Below, piece by piece: positions 9,027-18,371 of a stretch of DNA of 64,000 bases. The stretch is from JAAXQD01 sp963790095 (GTDB lineage Bacteria; Desulfobacterota; Desulfobacteria; Desulfobacterales; UBA11574). Under the pieces are notes generated by a model. That model saw only the letters and a program-made list of their open reading frames with translations. It had not been told where the DNA came from and did no database searches. The number at the start of each line of letters is the position of its first letter. Within the stretch, counting starts at the first letter, position 1. The stretch lies in NCBI GenBank assembly GCA_963790095.1, contig CAWBNO010000012.1, positions 186,001 to 250,000 on the forward strand, read 5' to 3'. The position numbers and the translations under genes are program-made.

Positions 9027-10181
9027 ATGAAAAAAATTACATTAGGTCTACTATGCATGTTACTTTTGGTGTTTTTTTCGTGCAGCAAAAAAGAGGATCA
9101 ACAAAAGCAACCCCCCCCGGCCGATGTAACGGTTGTCGTTACACAAGCAAAAGACGTTCCCATCTACCAGGAATTTGTCGGCCAGATATTCGGTTTCAAA
9201 GATATTGCCATACGGGCCAGGGTGGAAGGTTTTCTGGAAGGTTTTCATTTTGAGGAAGGTTCGCGGGTCGAAAAAGGCGCTCTACTCTATACTTTGGAAA
9301 GCCAGCCGTTTGAGGCCGATGTTGCGGCAAAGATGAGCCGGGTCGCGGAAGCAAAGACAAGGCTGGCGAAAGCCAAAAGCGATTTGGACAGGATCGCGCC
9401 CCTTGCAAAGGTGAAGGCGGTCAGTGAGAGTGATTTGGATTCTGCCGTCGCCCAATATGAGGCTTCCATCGAATCGGTGAAAGCTGCCGAAGCGAATCTC
9501 AGGGCCAGTAACATCCAACTCGGTTATACCAAGATTTATTCACCCATATTCGGAATTATCGGAAAGACAACAGCCAAAGTAGGGGATTTCGTCGGTCGAA
9601 GTCCCAATCCGGTAATTTTGAATACGGTTTCCCGTATCGACACGATTATAGTGGAGTTTTTTATTACGGAGACGCAATATCTTCAGGTGGCCCGGCATTT
9701 ATTATCGAAGGTCGAATCGACTGTTCAGAATGCCCGAAAAGAAACCCTGGAACTGATTCTGGCAGACGGATCTCTGTACGATCACAAAGGAAAAGTTAAT
9801 TTTGTTGACCGAGACGTGGATCCCACCACCGGCGCCATACTGGTTCAAGCCTCGTTTCCCAACCCCCAGGAATTGTTACGTCCCGGACAATTTGCCAAGG
9901 TTAAGGCCCTGGTTACCGTCGTTAAAGACGGCATTCTGATTCCCCAAAGATGTGTTGTGGAACTGCAGGGGCTATACAGTGTCTATGTCGTTGGCGATGG
10001 TGATAAGGTTGAGACAAGAAACGTAAAAGTAGGACCGAAGATCAAACAATTCTGGCTGATCACCGAAGGGTTAAAGCCGGGTGAACATGTCGTGTACGAA
10101 GGTTTACAGAGAGTTAAGGGCGGGGCGGTCGTGAAACCCACAATAAAAGAAATCGAATCAATAGACCAGGAAAGCACGTAA
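9027..10181 (+). CDS. RND efflux periplasmic adaptor (AcrA/MexA family)
   Basis: Membrane-fusion protein that links an inner-membrane RND pump to an outer-membrane channel. 384 residues. A signal peptide with possible lipobox ends at Cys19 (LVFFSC). The barrel-sandwich half-motifs ARVEGFLEGFHFEEGSRVEKG (near 66) and YTKIYSPIFGIIGKTTAKVGDFV (near 170) flank a coiled-coil hairpin rich in Ala, Lys and Glu. The beta-barrel segment includes FVDRDVDPTTGAI near 265. It is the first gene of an adaptor-pump-channel operon with only 6 bases before the pump gene. Substrate is unknown. Confidence 0.93.
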   Translation: MKKITLGLLCMLLLVFFSCSKKEDQQKQPPPADVTVVVTQAKDVPIYQEFVGQIFGFKDIAIRARVEGFLEGFHFEEGSRVEKGALLYTLESQPFEADVAAKMSRVAEAKTRLAKAKSDLDRIAPLAKVKAVSESDLDSAVAQYEASIESVKAAEANLRASNIQLGYTKIYSPIFGIIGKTTAKVGDFVGRSPNPVILNTVSRIDTIIVEFFITETQYLQVARHLLSKVESTVQNARKETLELILADGSLYDHKGKVNFVDRDVDPTTGAILVQASFPNPQELLRPGQFAKVKALVTVVKDGILIPQRCVVELQGLYSVYVVGDGDKVETRNVKVGPKIKQFWLITEGLKPGEHVVYEGLQRVKGGAVVKPTIKEIESIDQEST

Positions 10182-10187
10182 TCAGAT

Positions 10188-13100
10188 ATGGATAATTTTT
10201 TTGTAAGACGTCCAATTGTGGCCATGGTCATCGCCATTTTTATGGTAATCGTGGGGGTCGTATCGCTGAAAGGTCTTCCCACGGAGCAATATCCCAATAT
10301 CACACCACCGGTGGTGGAAGTTCGGGCCACCTATACCGGAGCAAATGCCGTCAGTGTGGAGCAGTCGGTGGCCACACCGCTGGAGCAGCAGATCAATGGT
10401 GTGGACAATATGATCTATATGAAATCCATCAACGCAAATGACGGCACCATGACCGTTCAGGTGTCCTTTGAGATCGGCACCGATCCGGACATGAACACGG
10501 TTTTTACCCAAAACCGGGTTGCCGCTGCAACAGCGAAGCTCCCTGAGGAGGTCAAAAGATTAGGGGTGACCACAGAAAAATCCCTTCCGAATATATTGAT
10601 GCTGGTAACGCTAACATCAGAAGACGGCAGATATGACCAGAATTTCCTTGGAAACTATTCACTGATCAATATCAAAGATATTTTGGCCCGTATAAAAGGC
10701 ATCGGTCGCGTGAACGTACTCGGAGCCAGTGATTATTCCATGCGCATATGGATAGAGCCCGACCGATTGGCCCACCTGGGTATCACGGTGCCCGAGATCG
10801 TGAATGCCATCCGAGAGCAAAGTGTCATTGTTCCGGGCGGTAAATTCGGTGCTGAGCCCGCTCCTCCGGGGACGGAATTTACCTACACGGTCAGATTGCC
10901 GGATCGTCTTCAATCTGAAAAAGAATTCAGTGAAATTGTCATCAGAACCACCGAGGGAGGGTCTCAGGTAAAGATCAAAGACATCGCACGTGTGGAACTG
11001 GGCGTTGAGACTTACAACTGCATTTACTCGATTAAATGACAAAGCAGTGCGCCATGATCGCCCTGTATCAGGCGCCCGGTTCCAACGCCGTGAAACTGGC
11101 CGAAGACATCAGAAAGACAATGGAACAGCTGTCTCAATCTTTTCCGGAGAGCATCCGATACGACATATCGCTGGATACCACGTTGGCCATCACGGCAGGC
11201 ATCGATGAAATCATCGAGACACTCTTTATCGCCCTGGCGTTGGTTATTCTGGTGGTTTTCATCTTTATCCAGGACTGGCGGGCGGCCTTAATTCCCACCA
11301 TCGCCATCCCCGTTTCTCTGGTCGGTGCGTTTATTGTATTTCCATTGATCGGTTTCACCGTCAATGTCCTCTCGCTTCTGGGGCTGGTCCTGGCCATCGG
11401 TATTGTTGTTGACGATGCCATTGTGGTGGTGGAGGCCGTCCAGGTTAATATTGAAAATGGTATGAATCCACAAGAGGCCACCATCCATGCCATGAATGAA
11501 GTCACCGCGCCGGTCATTGCAACCACACTGGTTTTGGTGGCGGTGTTTATCCCGGTGGCCGTCATGGGAGGAATAACGGGAAGATTGTATCAACAGTTTG
11601 CCATTACGGTTGCCGTTTCGGTGGTTTTCTCATCTATTAATGCTTTAACCTTAAGTCCCGCCCTGTGCTCTCTGCTGCTTCGAAAGCAGAAACCGTACGG
11701 CGGTCCTTTGGGTATGTTCTTTCGTCTTTTTAACAAAGCCTTTGACAGATCCACCAAGACATATATGGGGTTTACCCGTATTGTAACCGGCAAAATAGTT
11801 AGGGGATTGATATTTATCCTTGTCGTGACCATTGGCATGGGTTTTATAGGGAAAAAAGTTCCCGGCGGATTTATGCCCGAAGAAGACATGGGGTATCTTA
11901 TGGTAAACATTCAATTGCCGGATGCCGCATCCCTGCAACGATCCGACACGGTTGCCAAAAAAGTCGAAAAAATTATAAAAAAATACGATGAAGTGGAATA
12001 CATTACCACAGTCACCGGATACAGTCTGCTCTCAGGGAGCATGTCATCCAATGCCGGTTTTATTTTTGTTTCCCTTAAGGATTGGGGTGAACGGGAGAAA
12101 ACCGCAAAGGACATCGTTAGACTATTAAATGTAAATTTTCATTTGGCCATTAATGAAGCGCAGGTGTTTGCCTTTGGCCCACCGGCAATCCCCGGATTGG
12201 GGAGTGGTTCCGGATTTACGATGATGATTCAGGACAAAGGGGGAAATACACCGGATTATCTGGCCAAACACACGGTTAACTTTGTTCAGGCTGCCATGAA
12301 ACGGCCTGAAATCGGTGGTATATTTACAACGTTTCGAGCAACCGTTCCCCAGCGATACATGGAAATCGACAGGGATAAAGTCCTGAAAGCGGGGATTTCC
12401 CTAAATGATATTTATACCACCGTCGGCGCCTTTCTGGGCGGTTCCTATGTAAATGATTTCAACAGATTCGGAAGGCTTTACAAAGCCTATATTCAGGCAG
12501 AACCCAAGTATAGGCAAAATGAAAAACAGATAAACCTTTTTTTTGTTAAAAATAAAGAGAACAAAAGCGTTCCTTTAGCGGCATTTGTCGATATCAAAGA
12601 AATCGTCGGGCCGGATTATACCAATCGATTTAATTTGTACAGAGCCATAGAGCTCAGTGGGGGGCCGGCGCCGGATATACTTCGGTCCAGGCCCTTGATG
12701 CCCTTGAAGAATTGGCTGCAGAAGTTCTTCCGGGGGATATGGGCTTTGCGTGGAGCAATATGTCGTACCAGGAAAAGAAGGCTTCCGGAACGGGTGCCAT
12801 TGTTTTCGCGTTTTCATTGTTGTTCGTATTTCTTATTCTCGCCGCCCAATATGAAAGCTGGTCCTTGCCCTTTAGTATCCTGCTGGGGACACCCTTTGCA
12901 ATCTTTGGTGCATTCATCGCATTGTTTGTTTCCCGACAGTTCAGCCAAAGCTATGAACTCAATGTTTTTGCCCAGATCGCACTGGTGATGCTCATCGCCA
13001 TGGCGGCCAAAAATGCCATTCTGATCGTCGAGTTTGCCAAGCTGGAATTTGACAAAGGCCTTTCTTTGTTCGATGCGGCCATCAAAGCTGCACAGCTGCG

Positions 13101-13326
13101 ATTCAGACCCATATTGATGACGGCGTTTTCTTTTATACTCGGTGTTCTACCGCTGGTGGTCGCTTCCGGTGCCGGGTCCGAAGCGAGAGTGGTTATGGGC
13201 ATGGCATTGCTGGGCGGAATGTCTATTGCGACGCTGTTAGGTGTTTTCTTTTATCCCATGCTGTTTGTTTTCATCGGCAAAATCGCCAAATATGAAGCAG
13301 AAACGAGATCTTCAATTGCAACCTGA
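10188..13326 (+). pseudogene. RND efflux pump, AcrB/MexB type, broken by frameshifts
   Basis: Across three frames this span encodes a near-complete HAE1-type pump (about 1,045 codons against about 1,050 in AcrB). Part one (10188-11039) covers TM1 and porter segments from MDNFFVRRPIVAMVIA to VETYN. The frame then shifts twice within about 30 bases: the short piece TRLNDK near 11020-11040 sits in a second frame and CAMIALYQAPGSNA in a third. The third frame runs to about 12670 (RAIELSGGPAP) with TM2-TM6 and the GIVVDDAIVVVEA loop. One more shift restores GYTSVQALDALEE through TM12 and the stop at 13326. No codons appear lost, so recent mutation or base-calling errors are both possible. Confidence 0.85.
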
Positions 13327-13353
13327 TACCAAAGAATCCTGATGGTTATTGAA

Positions 13354-14763
13354 ATGAAAAAATTGGCTAAATTCCTTGCGGTGATGATCGTTGTATCCCT
13401 TACAGGTTGTGCCATGGGGCCTGATTTTAAAAAACCTGTTGTGGAAACGCCGCAAAATTTTAGATTTACCGATTCAGAATCCAAAGAAACGGTTAACTTG
13501 AAATGGTGGGAATTGTTTGACGATCCCGTTCTATATTCATTGGTTGTCGCGACATTGACGAACAATAAAGACGCATTGATTGCTGCCAGCCGTATCGAAG
13601 AGGCCCGTGCGTCCCTTGGATTCACCCAGGCGGATCAATACCCCCGACTGGATTTAGAAGCCGGCGCAAAGACAGGGAATTTTACGGGGGTATCCCGGTC
13701 GTCAACAACAGACAAATCTGCCTATATCGCACCGGTATTGAGCTGGGAAATCGATTTCTGGGGCAAATACCGCAGATCCACCGAAGCCGCAAGATCGGAA
13801 TTGATGGCGTCTGAGTATTCCCTGAGGACCGTTCAAATCAGTTTGATTTCCGAAGTCGTCAGTACATATTTCCTGTTGTTGGATTATCATCAAAGATTGA
13901 TAATCTCCGAACAGACCCTTGATTCACGGCTGGACAGTCTGGATATTATTCAAAAGCGTTTTGACAAAGGCATCATTCCCGAAATTGATTTGAACCAGGC
14001 GCAAATTCAAAAAGAAATTGCCGCAGCCGCCATACCGGTCTATGAACGAAGCATCGCCCAAACTGAAAATGCCATCAGTATTTTAATCGGACGATTTCCA
14101 GCGAAGATTGAAAAAGGCATCGATCTCCACAGTCAAACCATACCGCCGGAGATACCGGTTGGACTGACCTCCAGTCTGCTGGAGCGCAGGCCCGATATTG
14201 CTGAAGCCATGTACTTGCTGGAGGCGCAAACCGCAAAGATCGGTGTTGCCCAAGCACTGAGGTTTCCATCTATCAGCCTGACAGGTCTTTTCGGGGCGGT
14301 CAGCAGTGAATTATCTTCCATCTCCACGGATGGTAGCATCTGGTCGGTGGGGGGGAGCCTATTGGGTCCTATTTTTGACTTTAATAAGAGCCTCCAGCGG
14401 GTTGAAATTGAGAAAGAAAGGACCCGGCAGGCATTGTATCAATACGAAAACAGGGTGCTGTTTGCTTTTCGAGAAGTCTCGGACGCCTTGAATGAAATTC
14501 AAACCTACAAAAAGCAGATCTCTGCGGTGAAGCGAAAATTCAAGGCAGCGAAAAATGCGTCGTTCCTGTCAAAAATGAGATATGACAAAGGCGTAACCAG
14601 CTATCTCGAAGTGCTGGACACCGAGCGAACCTTGTTCGATGTCGGACTGGAGCTTTCCCAGTTGAAACAACAATTCTTAAATGCCTATGTGAAACTATAC
14701 AAAGCCCTTGGGGGGGGATGGCTGACAAAGGCGGAAATGGAAGGGGAAGCCAAAAAGAAATAA
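13354..14763 (+). CDS. outer-membrane efflux lipoprotein (OprM/NodT family)
   Basis: Outer-membrane channel of the tripartite RND system. The start is put at ATG 13354 (MKKLAKFLAVMIVVSLTGC) because a signal peptide and lipobox LTGC begin there. An ATG at 13342 is in frame but adds only four residues. It has the usual MGPDFKKPVVETPQ start of mature OprM-like proteins, WWELFDDPVL near residue 50, and two repeats of the family (LSWEIDFWGKYRRSTEAA and GPIFDFNKSLQRVEIEKERTRQALYQYE). 469 residues, normal length. Third gene of the operon, 27 bases after the pump stop. Confidence 0.93.
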   Translation: MKKLAKFLAVMIVVSLTGCAMGPDFKKPVVETPQNFRFTDSESKETVNLKWWELFDDPVLYSLVVATLTNNKDALIAASRIEEARASLGFTQADQYPRLDLEAGAKTGNFTGVSRSSTTDKSAYIAPVLSWEIDFWGKYRRSTEAARSELMASEYSLRTVQISLISEVVSTYFLLLDYHQRLIISEQTLDSRLDSLDIIQKRFDKGIIPEIDLNQAQIQKEIAAAAIPVYERSIAQTENAISILIGRFPAKIEKGIDLHSQTIPPEIPVGLTSSLLERRPDIAEAMYLLEAQTAKIGVAQALRFPSISLTGLFGAVSSELSSISTDGSIWSVGGSLLGPIFDFNKSLQRVEIEKERTRQALYQYENRVLFAFREVSDALNEIQTYKKQISAVKRKFKAAKNASFLSKMRYDKGVTSYLEVLDTERTLFDVGLELSQLKQQFLNAYVKLYKALGGGWLTKAEMEGEAKKK

Positions 14764-14881
14764 GACCCATGGCTTTGAACCCAAGTTCTTCATTCTGTTT
14801 TCCATCATACCAATCATGATCTGCCCGCTCGTCCTTGTAATGGCAGGCAGGGCCAATCGAACGTGTTGGAGAAAGGGAAAT

Positions 14882-15691
14882 ATGCTTTTAAGAAGACGAC
14901 TGCTCGTGGTCTTTACCATTTGGTTATTCTCGGCGGCGCCCCTCCATGCCCAGCCGTATTCAGACCCCTTTGGCGCTTCAACTATCCCGGAACGTCCAAT
15001 CCCTAACCTGGAGAGCGATCATCGCCACTCCCTCGATACCTTTATTGCCGGCGATGATGATCCTAACCCACCGCTAAAGCTGTTCACGGCCCAAACGTCT
15101 CCGCCCGACGACCAACAAATTCAACAAAACCAGGGAAATATGGCCGAAATTAGAGAACGGCTCGAGGAACGGATACAGGCGTTGGAGGCGGAGTGGGCGG
15201 CCATAAAGAAAGAAGAAGAAGAGATAAACAGAATCGGCAGTGGAGGGACCTTACGGGGCAGCAAAACCAAAAAATTCATGAAAAGAACGGATGAATTCAG
15301 CCAACGTGTGACAAAATACAATGCGGAGAAGGAGAAATTACGTAAAGATATCGAAGCGTATGAAGCTGCGGTGAAAGACGCCTCCACGGCCCCCCTGGAT
15401 GCAGGTTCGGCGGATCAAGGTGCGAAAGGAGACCAAACAGGCGCGTATCTCGAAAAAAAGAGAGAAGAACTGACCCAGGAATACCGGGCCTTAAAGCAAG
15501 AAAAACAACAGATCGGCCGGACAGCGCAAACGGACGGCGCAATAGGCAATGTCCCCACGGTCAACCAGCAGATGACCCAGTGGAATGAAAAGATGAAAGA
15601 ATTTTCAAAAAAGAGAGAGCTATTCAACGAAGCTGTCCATACTTTCAATGAAACATCCGGACAAAACATCCAGCCCCTGCCTGAACCGTAA
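14882..15691 (+). CDS. exported coiled-coil protein of unknown function
   Basis: 269 residues from ATG 14882, chosen because AAAGGG precedes it and a signal peptide (LLRRRLLVVFTIWLFSAAPLHA) starts there. An earlier in-frame ATG at 14816 lacks both. The mature protein is hydrophilic: a Pro-rich stretch to about residue 85, then long Glu/Lys/Gln helices (EERIQALEAEWAAIKKEEEEI and others), typical of periplasmic coiled coils. It follows the efflux operon by 118 bases and may be co-transcribed, but no homologous family is recognised. Confidence 0.65.
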   Translation: MLLRRRLLVVFTIWLFSAAPLHAQPYSDPFGASTIPERPIPNLESDHRHSLDTFIAGDDDPNPPLKLFTAQTSPPDDQQIQQNQGNMAEIRERLEERIQALEAEWAAIKKEEEEINRIGSGGTLRGSKTKKFMKRTDEFSQRVTKYNAEKEKLRKDIEAYEAAVKDASTAPLDAGSADQGAKGDQTGAYLEKKREELTQEYRALKQEKQQIGRTAQTDGAIGNVPTVNQQMTQWNEKMKEFSKKRELFNEAVHTFNETSGQNIQPLPEP

Positions 15692-15960
15692 TGATCGAAA
15701 GCCCTTAACCCCCCTGTCCCCTGTCCGTTGGTTTGAGGACGATCTCAACGCTCCTAACGATCAAAACGATCGTAACGCTTCCAAGGATTTAACCATTTAG
15801 CCGTCCTGGATCTTTATCGGGTATTGAAAGTATTTCAATCGTGCTTAACTTTTGGAGAAAATAGCCTGTTTCTCCGGTTCTGCCGAACCAGTGACCAATG
15901 ACAAATGACCAATGACCGGTAACCAGTAACCAGTGACCAGTGTCCAATGACAAATGACCC
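15692..15960. repeat. intergenic stretch with degenerate tandem repeats
   Basis: No gene seen. From about 15888 to 15960 the sequence is a run of imperfect 7- to 10-base units built on ACCAGTGACC and AATGACAAATG, directly abutting the next start codon. An earlier part (15748-15780) has ACGATC/GATCGT inverted motifs. Such low-complexity runs vary in length between strains in many bacteria. Confidence 0.6.
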
Positions 15961-17057
15961 ATGAAACGCAGAGCTTTTATACATAAAATGTTTCTTACTT
16001 TACAAGGGATGCTGTTGATGCATTTTGCTGACCCTCGGGTATTGTTGGGGGCTTTTGGGGAAATGGACGGTGAAACACTCCATTATCGCCCCTTGAACGG
16101 CCGAAGCCTCAGGGACATGGCCCTGGGAAAGGAACATCACGGCTCTGGCGCCTTTAACAATCCCATCGGCGCTTCCCGAAGGGGAAGATTTTTTCAGCTT
16201 CTGAAATGGAAGCTCAGCCAAAACAGTTTTGGCCCTTTTCTCAAAGATCAGCCCACCCAACCGATCGCCATCGACTGGGAACCGATCCGGGTGCATCAAG
16301 GGGTATCCATCACGTTTCTGAAACATGCCAGCGTCTTGATCAAGGACGTGGACAGATATCTCCTCGTGGATCCCGTGTTTTCGGATATATTCGGGTTTGT
16401 CGAGGATTTCTCACCGTTCACATTTAGCCCCCGCCAGATTCCGGAACCGGATCACGTTCTCATCACCCACGGGCATTATGATCACCTGGACAAGCCTTCG
16501 TTGGCGACTTTGGGAAAGATACCCATGTGATCAGCCCCTTAGGGTATGACAGCGTGTTCAGGGATTTGGGCATGATGAATCGGACCCGGCTGGACTGGTA
16601 CGATATGTTTCGCGACGGCGATCGTTCCGTAACATTTTTGCCCAGCAATCACTGGACCATGCGAAATCCGGTGCGGGGTCCCAACCGGTCTCTCTGGGGC
16701 GGATACATCATCGAAACTTCCGTCGGCCGCACCATTTACGTCACCGGAGATTCGGGATACTTTGACGGATTCACAGAGATCGGTGGGGATTTCGACATCG
16801 ATCTTGCCATTATCAATCTTGGCGCCTATGAGCCCCGGTGGTTCATGGCCCCCAGCCATATGAACCCCCGGGAAACCGTTCAGGCGTTTAAAGAACTCAA
16901 TGCCCGAAAATTGATGATCGTTCACTGGGGGACCTTTCGTCTGGGGGACGAGCCGGTGCATTTCCCGCCTGTGGACATTAAAAAAGAATTAAAGAAAGAA
17001 GGCCTCCTCCATCGCCTTGTGGACATCCGGCATGGCGAAACTATTTTTGTGAACTGA
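15961..17057 (+). pseudogene. metallo-beta-lactamase-fold hydrolase (NAPE-PLD/UlaG-like), frameshifted
   Basis: A protein of about 365 residues read in two frames. The first part ends at 16530 just after the metal-binding THGHYDHLD motif. The second part starts in the next frame with HVISPLGYDSVFRDLG and runs to NHWTMRNP, GYIIETSVGRTIYVTGDSGYF, MAPSHMNPRETVQAF and the final IVHWGTF. One base missing near the GGGAAAG run at 16514-16520 explains the break. The start MKRRAFIHKMFLTLQG resembles a twin-arginine signal, suggesting export. Family members hydrolyse phosphodiesters or lactones; the substrate here is unknown. Confidence 0.8.
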
Positions 17058-17106
17058 GGCATATACGGCAATACGCCAATCTAAAAAAATCATACAAGGG
17101 AACATC

Positions 17107-17734
17107 ATGTCCGAACTCAAAATACTTGAAATATTTTCTGACTATATCTGACCCTGGTGCTATTTCATTACCGGGGGTATTGAAAGACTACAAAAAGAAT
17201 TTAAAATCGGCATTCGATGGACGGCATTCCCCCTCCATCCGGAAACCCCGGAGGATGGGACAGACACTGGCAACGCTGTTTGCGGGTCGTAATATAGACA
17301 TCGATCAAATGATGATCCATCTAAAACAGGTTGCACACGGATTGGGGTTGCCTTTCGGCCAACGGACCATGACCTACAACAGTCGTCTGGCACAGGAGTT
17401 GGGTAAATGGGCGGAATCTGAAGGTCAAGGTCATGAATTCCACAACGCCGTGTTTCGAGCGTATTTCGCAAATGGTCTAAACATCGGGAAGCCCCACGTC
17501 CTCGTGAAGGTGGCTGAATCCGTCAACCTGAATGGAAAAGATGCCATGAACACTATTCAATCCAGGACCTGTAGAGAATCCGTTGATCTGGACTGGAGGC
17601 GATCTTACGAAAAAAGCGTGACGGCAGTTCCGACCTTTGTATTCAACGGTCAAGTTTTGGTGGGTGCCCAAAAATACGAAGCATTGGAAAAGACCCTGCT
17701 GTCGAATAACGTGGAAAGACGAAACCCAAAATAG
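17107..17734 (+). CDS. FrnE/DsbA-like thioredoxin-fold protein, probable selenoprotein (UPWC), frameshifted
   Basis: From ATG 17107 the frame reads MSELKILEIFSDYI, then TGA at 17149-17151, then PWCYF. In FrnE-type DsbA proteins this is the SDxxCPWCY redox site, so TGA stands exactly at the first active-site cysteine and is best read as selenocysteine. A hairpin with a GGG loop follows (see 17163-17185), and selB is present at 59260-61170. After FPLHPETPEDG the frame must lose one G in the GGG at 17257-17259 to continue as QTLATLFAGRNIDID, MTYNSRLAQELGKWAES, FHNAVFRAYF and VTAVPTFVFNG to TAG 17732-17734. Total about 208 residues, normal for the family. The stop codon lies in the end of a repeat element. 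Confidence 0.75.
17163..17185 (+). promoter_or_regulatory. candidate bacterial SECIS hairpin
   Basis: TTTCATTACC at 17163-17172 pairs with GGTATTGAAA at 17176-17185 in nine of ten positions, with one U-U mismatch, closing a GGG loop at 17173-17175. The loop begins 21 bases after the TGA, inside the spacing known for bacterial SECIS elements, which need a G at the start of the apical loop. It lies within the coding frame, as bacterial SECIS elements do. Confidence 0.6.
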
Positions 17735-17911
17735 TTTCCATCCATAAATGGCCCTTTTTGCCCGGATCTGCGTTCTCCGCGGGTTTCCGGCTGCGGTATA
17801 CAGGGAGTATGCCTCACCGAAAACCCTTGTGCGGCCTTGAGCCGGACAAAAATTGCTCATTTATGAATTGGAAACGCAACGTGCCCATTTAACAATTATG
17901 GATGGAAACTA
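17732..17911. mobile_element. MITE-like element, complete copy
   Basis: A 180-base non-coding element with perfect 16-bp terminal inverted repeats, TAGTTTCCATCCATAA and its complement, beginning and ending in TA. An inner copy of the end (CATTTATGAATTGGAAAC, 17858-17875) is also present. The interior is closely similar to 38691-38853. The TA ends suggest mobilisation by a Tc1/mariner-IS630 type transposase, which is inference; none is encoded here. The element supplies the stop codon of the preceding gene. Confidence 0.7.
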
Positions 17912-18000
17912 ACTACTTAACTTAGTCCTGAAACCGGGTCCTCCCCTACGTGGCGAGATCTAAAATGGGGCCCGGATTATTTTCTATGGAGAACATGATT

Positions 18001-18192
18001 ATGGGATCGAGAGAAATCAACGAAATCGTTGTTACAGACATCAGGATGTCGTTTTCGTCAATGGTTGTTTTTATGGTGAAATGGGCCATTGCCACGATTC
18101 CGGCGCTGATCATCTTAACGGTGGTCGGATCGTTACTGTTGGGGATTTTAAGGATAATTTTCGGCGGGTTCCACCCGGGGATGCGGTTCTAA
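18001..18192 (+). CDS. small single-pass membrane protein
   Basis: 63 residues from ATG 18001, where GGAG lies 8 bases upstream. In-frame ATGs at 17986 and 17995 are alternatives. The sequence has an N-terminal soluble part (GSREINEIVVTDIRMSF) and one long hydrophobic helix (MVKWAIATIPALIILTVVGSLLLGILRIIF). No family is recognised. Just upstream (17951-17978) lies a GAGATCTAAAATGGGGCCCGG motif that also occurs at about 43674-43697, so the 5' region includes repeat-derived sequence. Confidence 0.6.
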   Translation: MGSREINEIVVTDIRMSFSSMVVFMVKWAIATIPALIILTVVGSLLLGILRIIFGGFHPGMRF

Positions 18193-18371
18193 AATAGAGA
18201 GTCCAAGGATTCCAAGGGTCCAGGATTCAAGGGTTTGTTTTCTAAAGACTTTATCAGCGCCTTGGCTCAAGCGTATTCCTTATCCCTTTCCCTTCGTCCT
18301 CTGACTTCTGATCTCTGGCTTCTGCTCTCTGCCCCATGCCCTTTGCTCTCTGCCCCCTCTTAAACGGGCGT
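18193..18371. repeat. repeat-derived intergenic sequence
   Basis: Holds CCAAGGATTCCAAGGGTCC-type short repeats. A 36-base segment at 18226-18261 is shared with 36120-36155 at 34 of 36 positions. A pyrimidine-rich run of CTTCTGATCTCTGGCTTCTG-like units follows at about 18295-18360. No gene seen. Confidence 0.55.

Noticed and set aside
11037..11039. In-frame TGA in the RND pump as a second selenocysteine codon
   Set aside because: The family-like sequence continues in other frames, not across the TGA, and the position is not a redox site.
16528..16530. TGA in the metallo-beta-lactamase-fold gene as selenocysteine
   Set aside because: The frame after the TGA is not family-like; the continuation HVISPLGYDS lies in another frame, so it is a frameshift.
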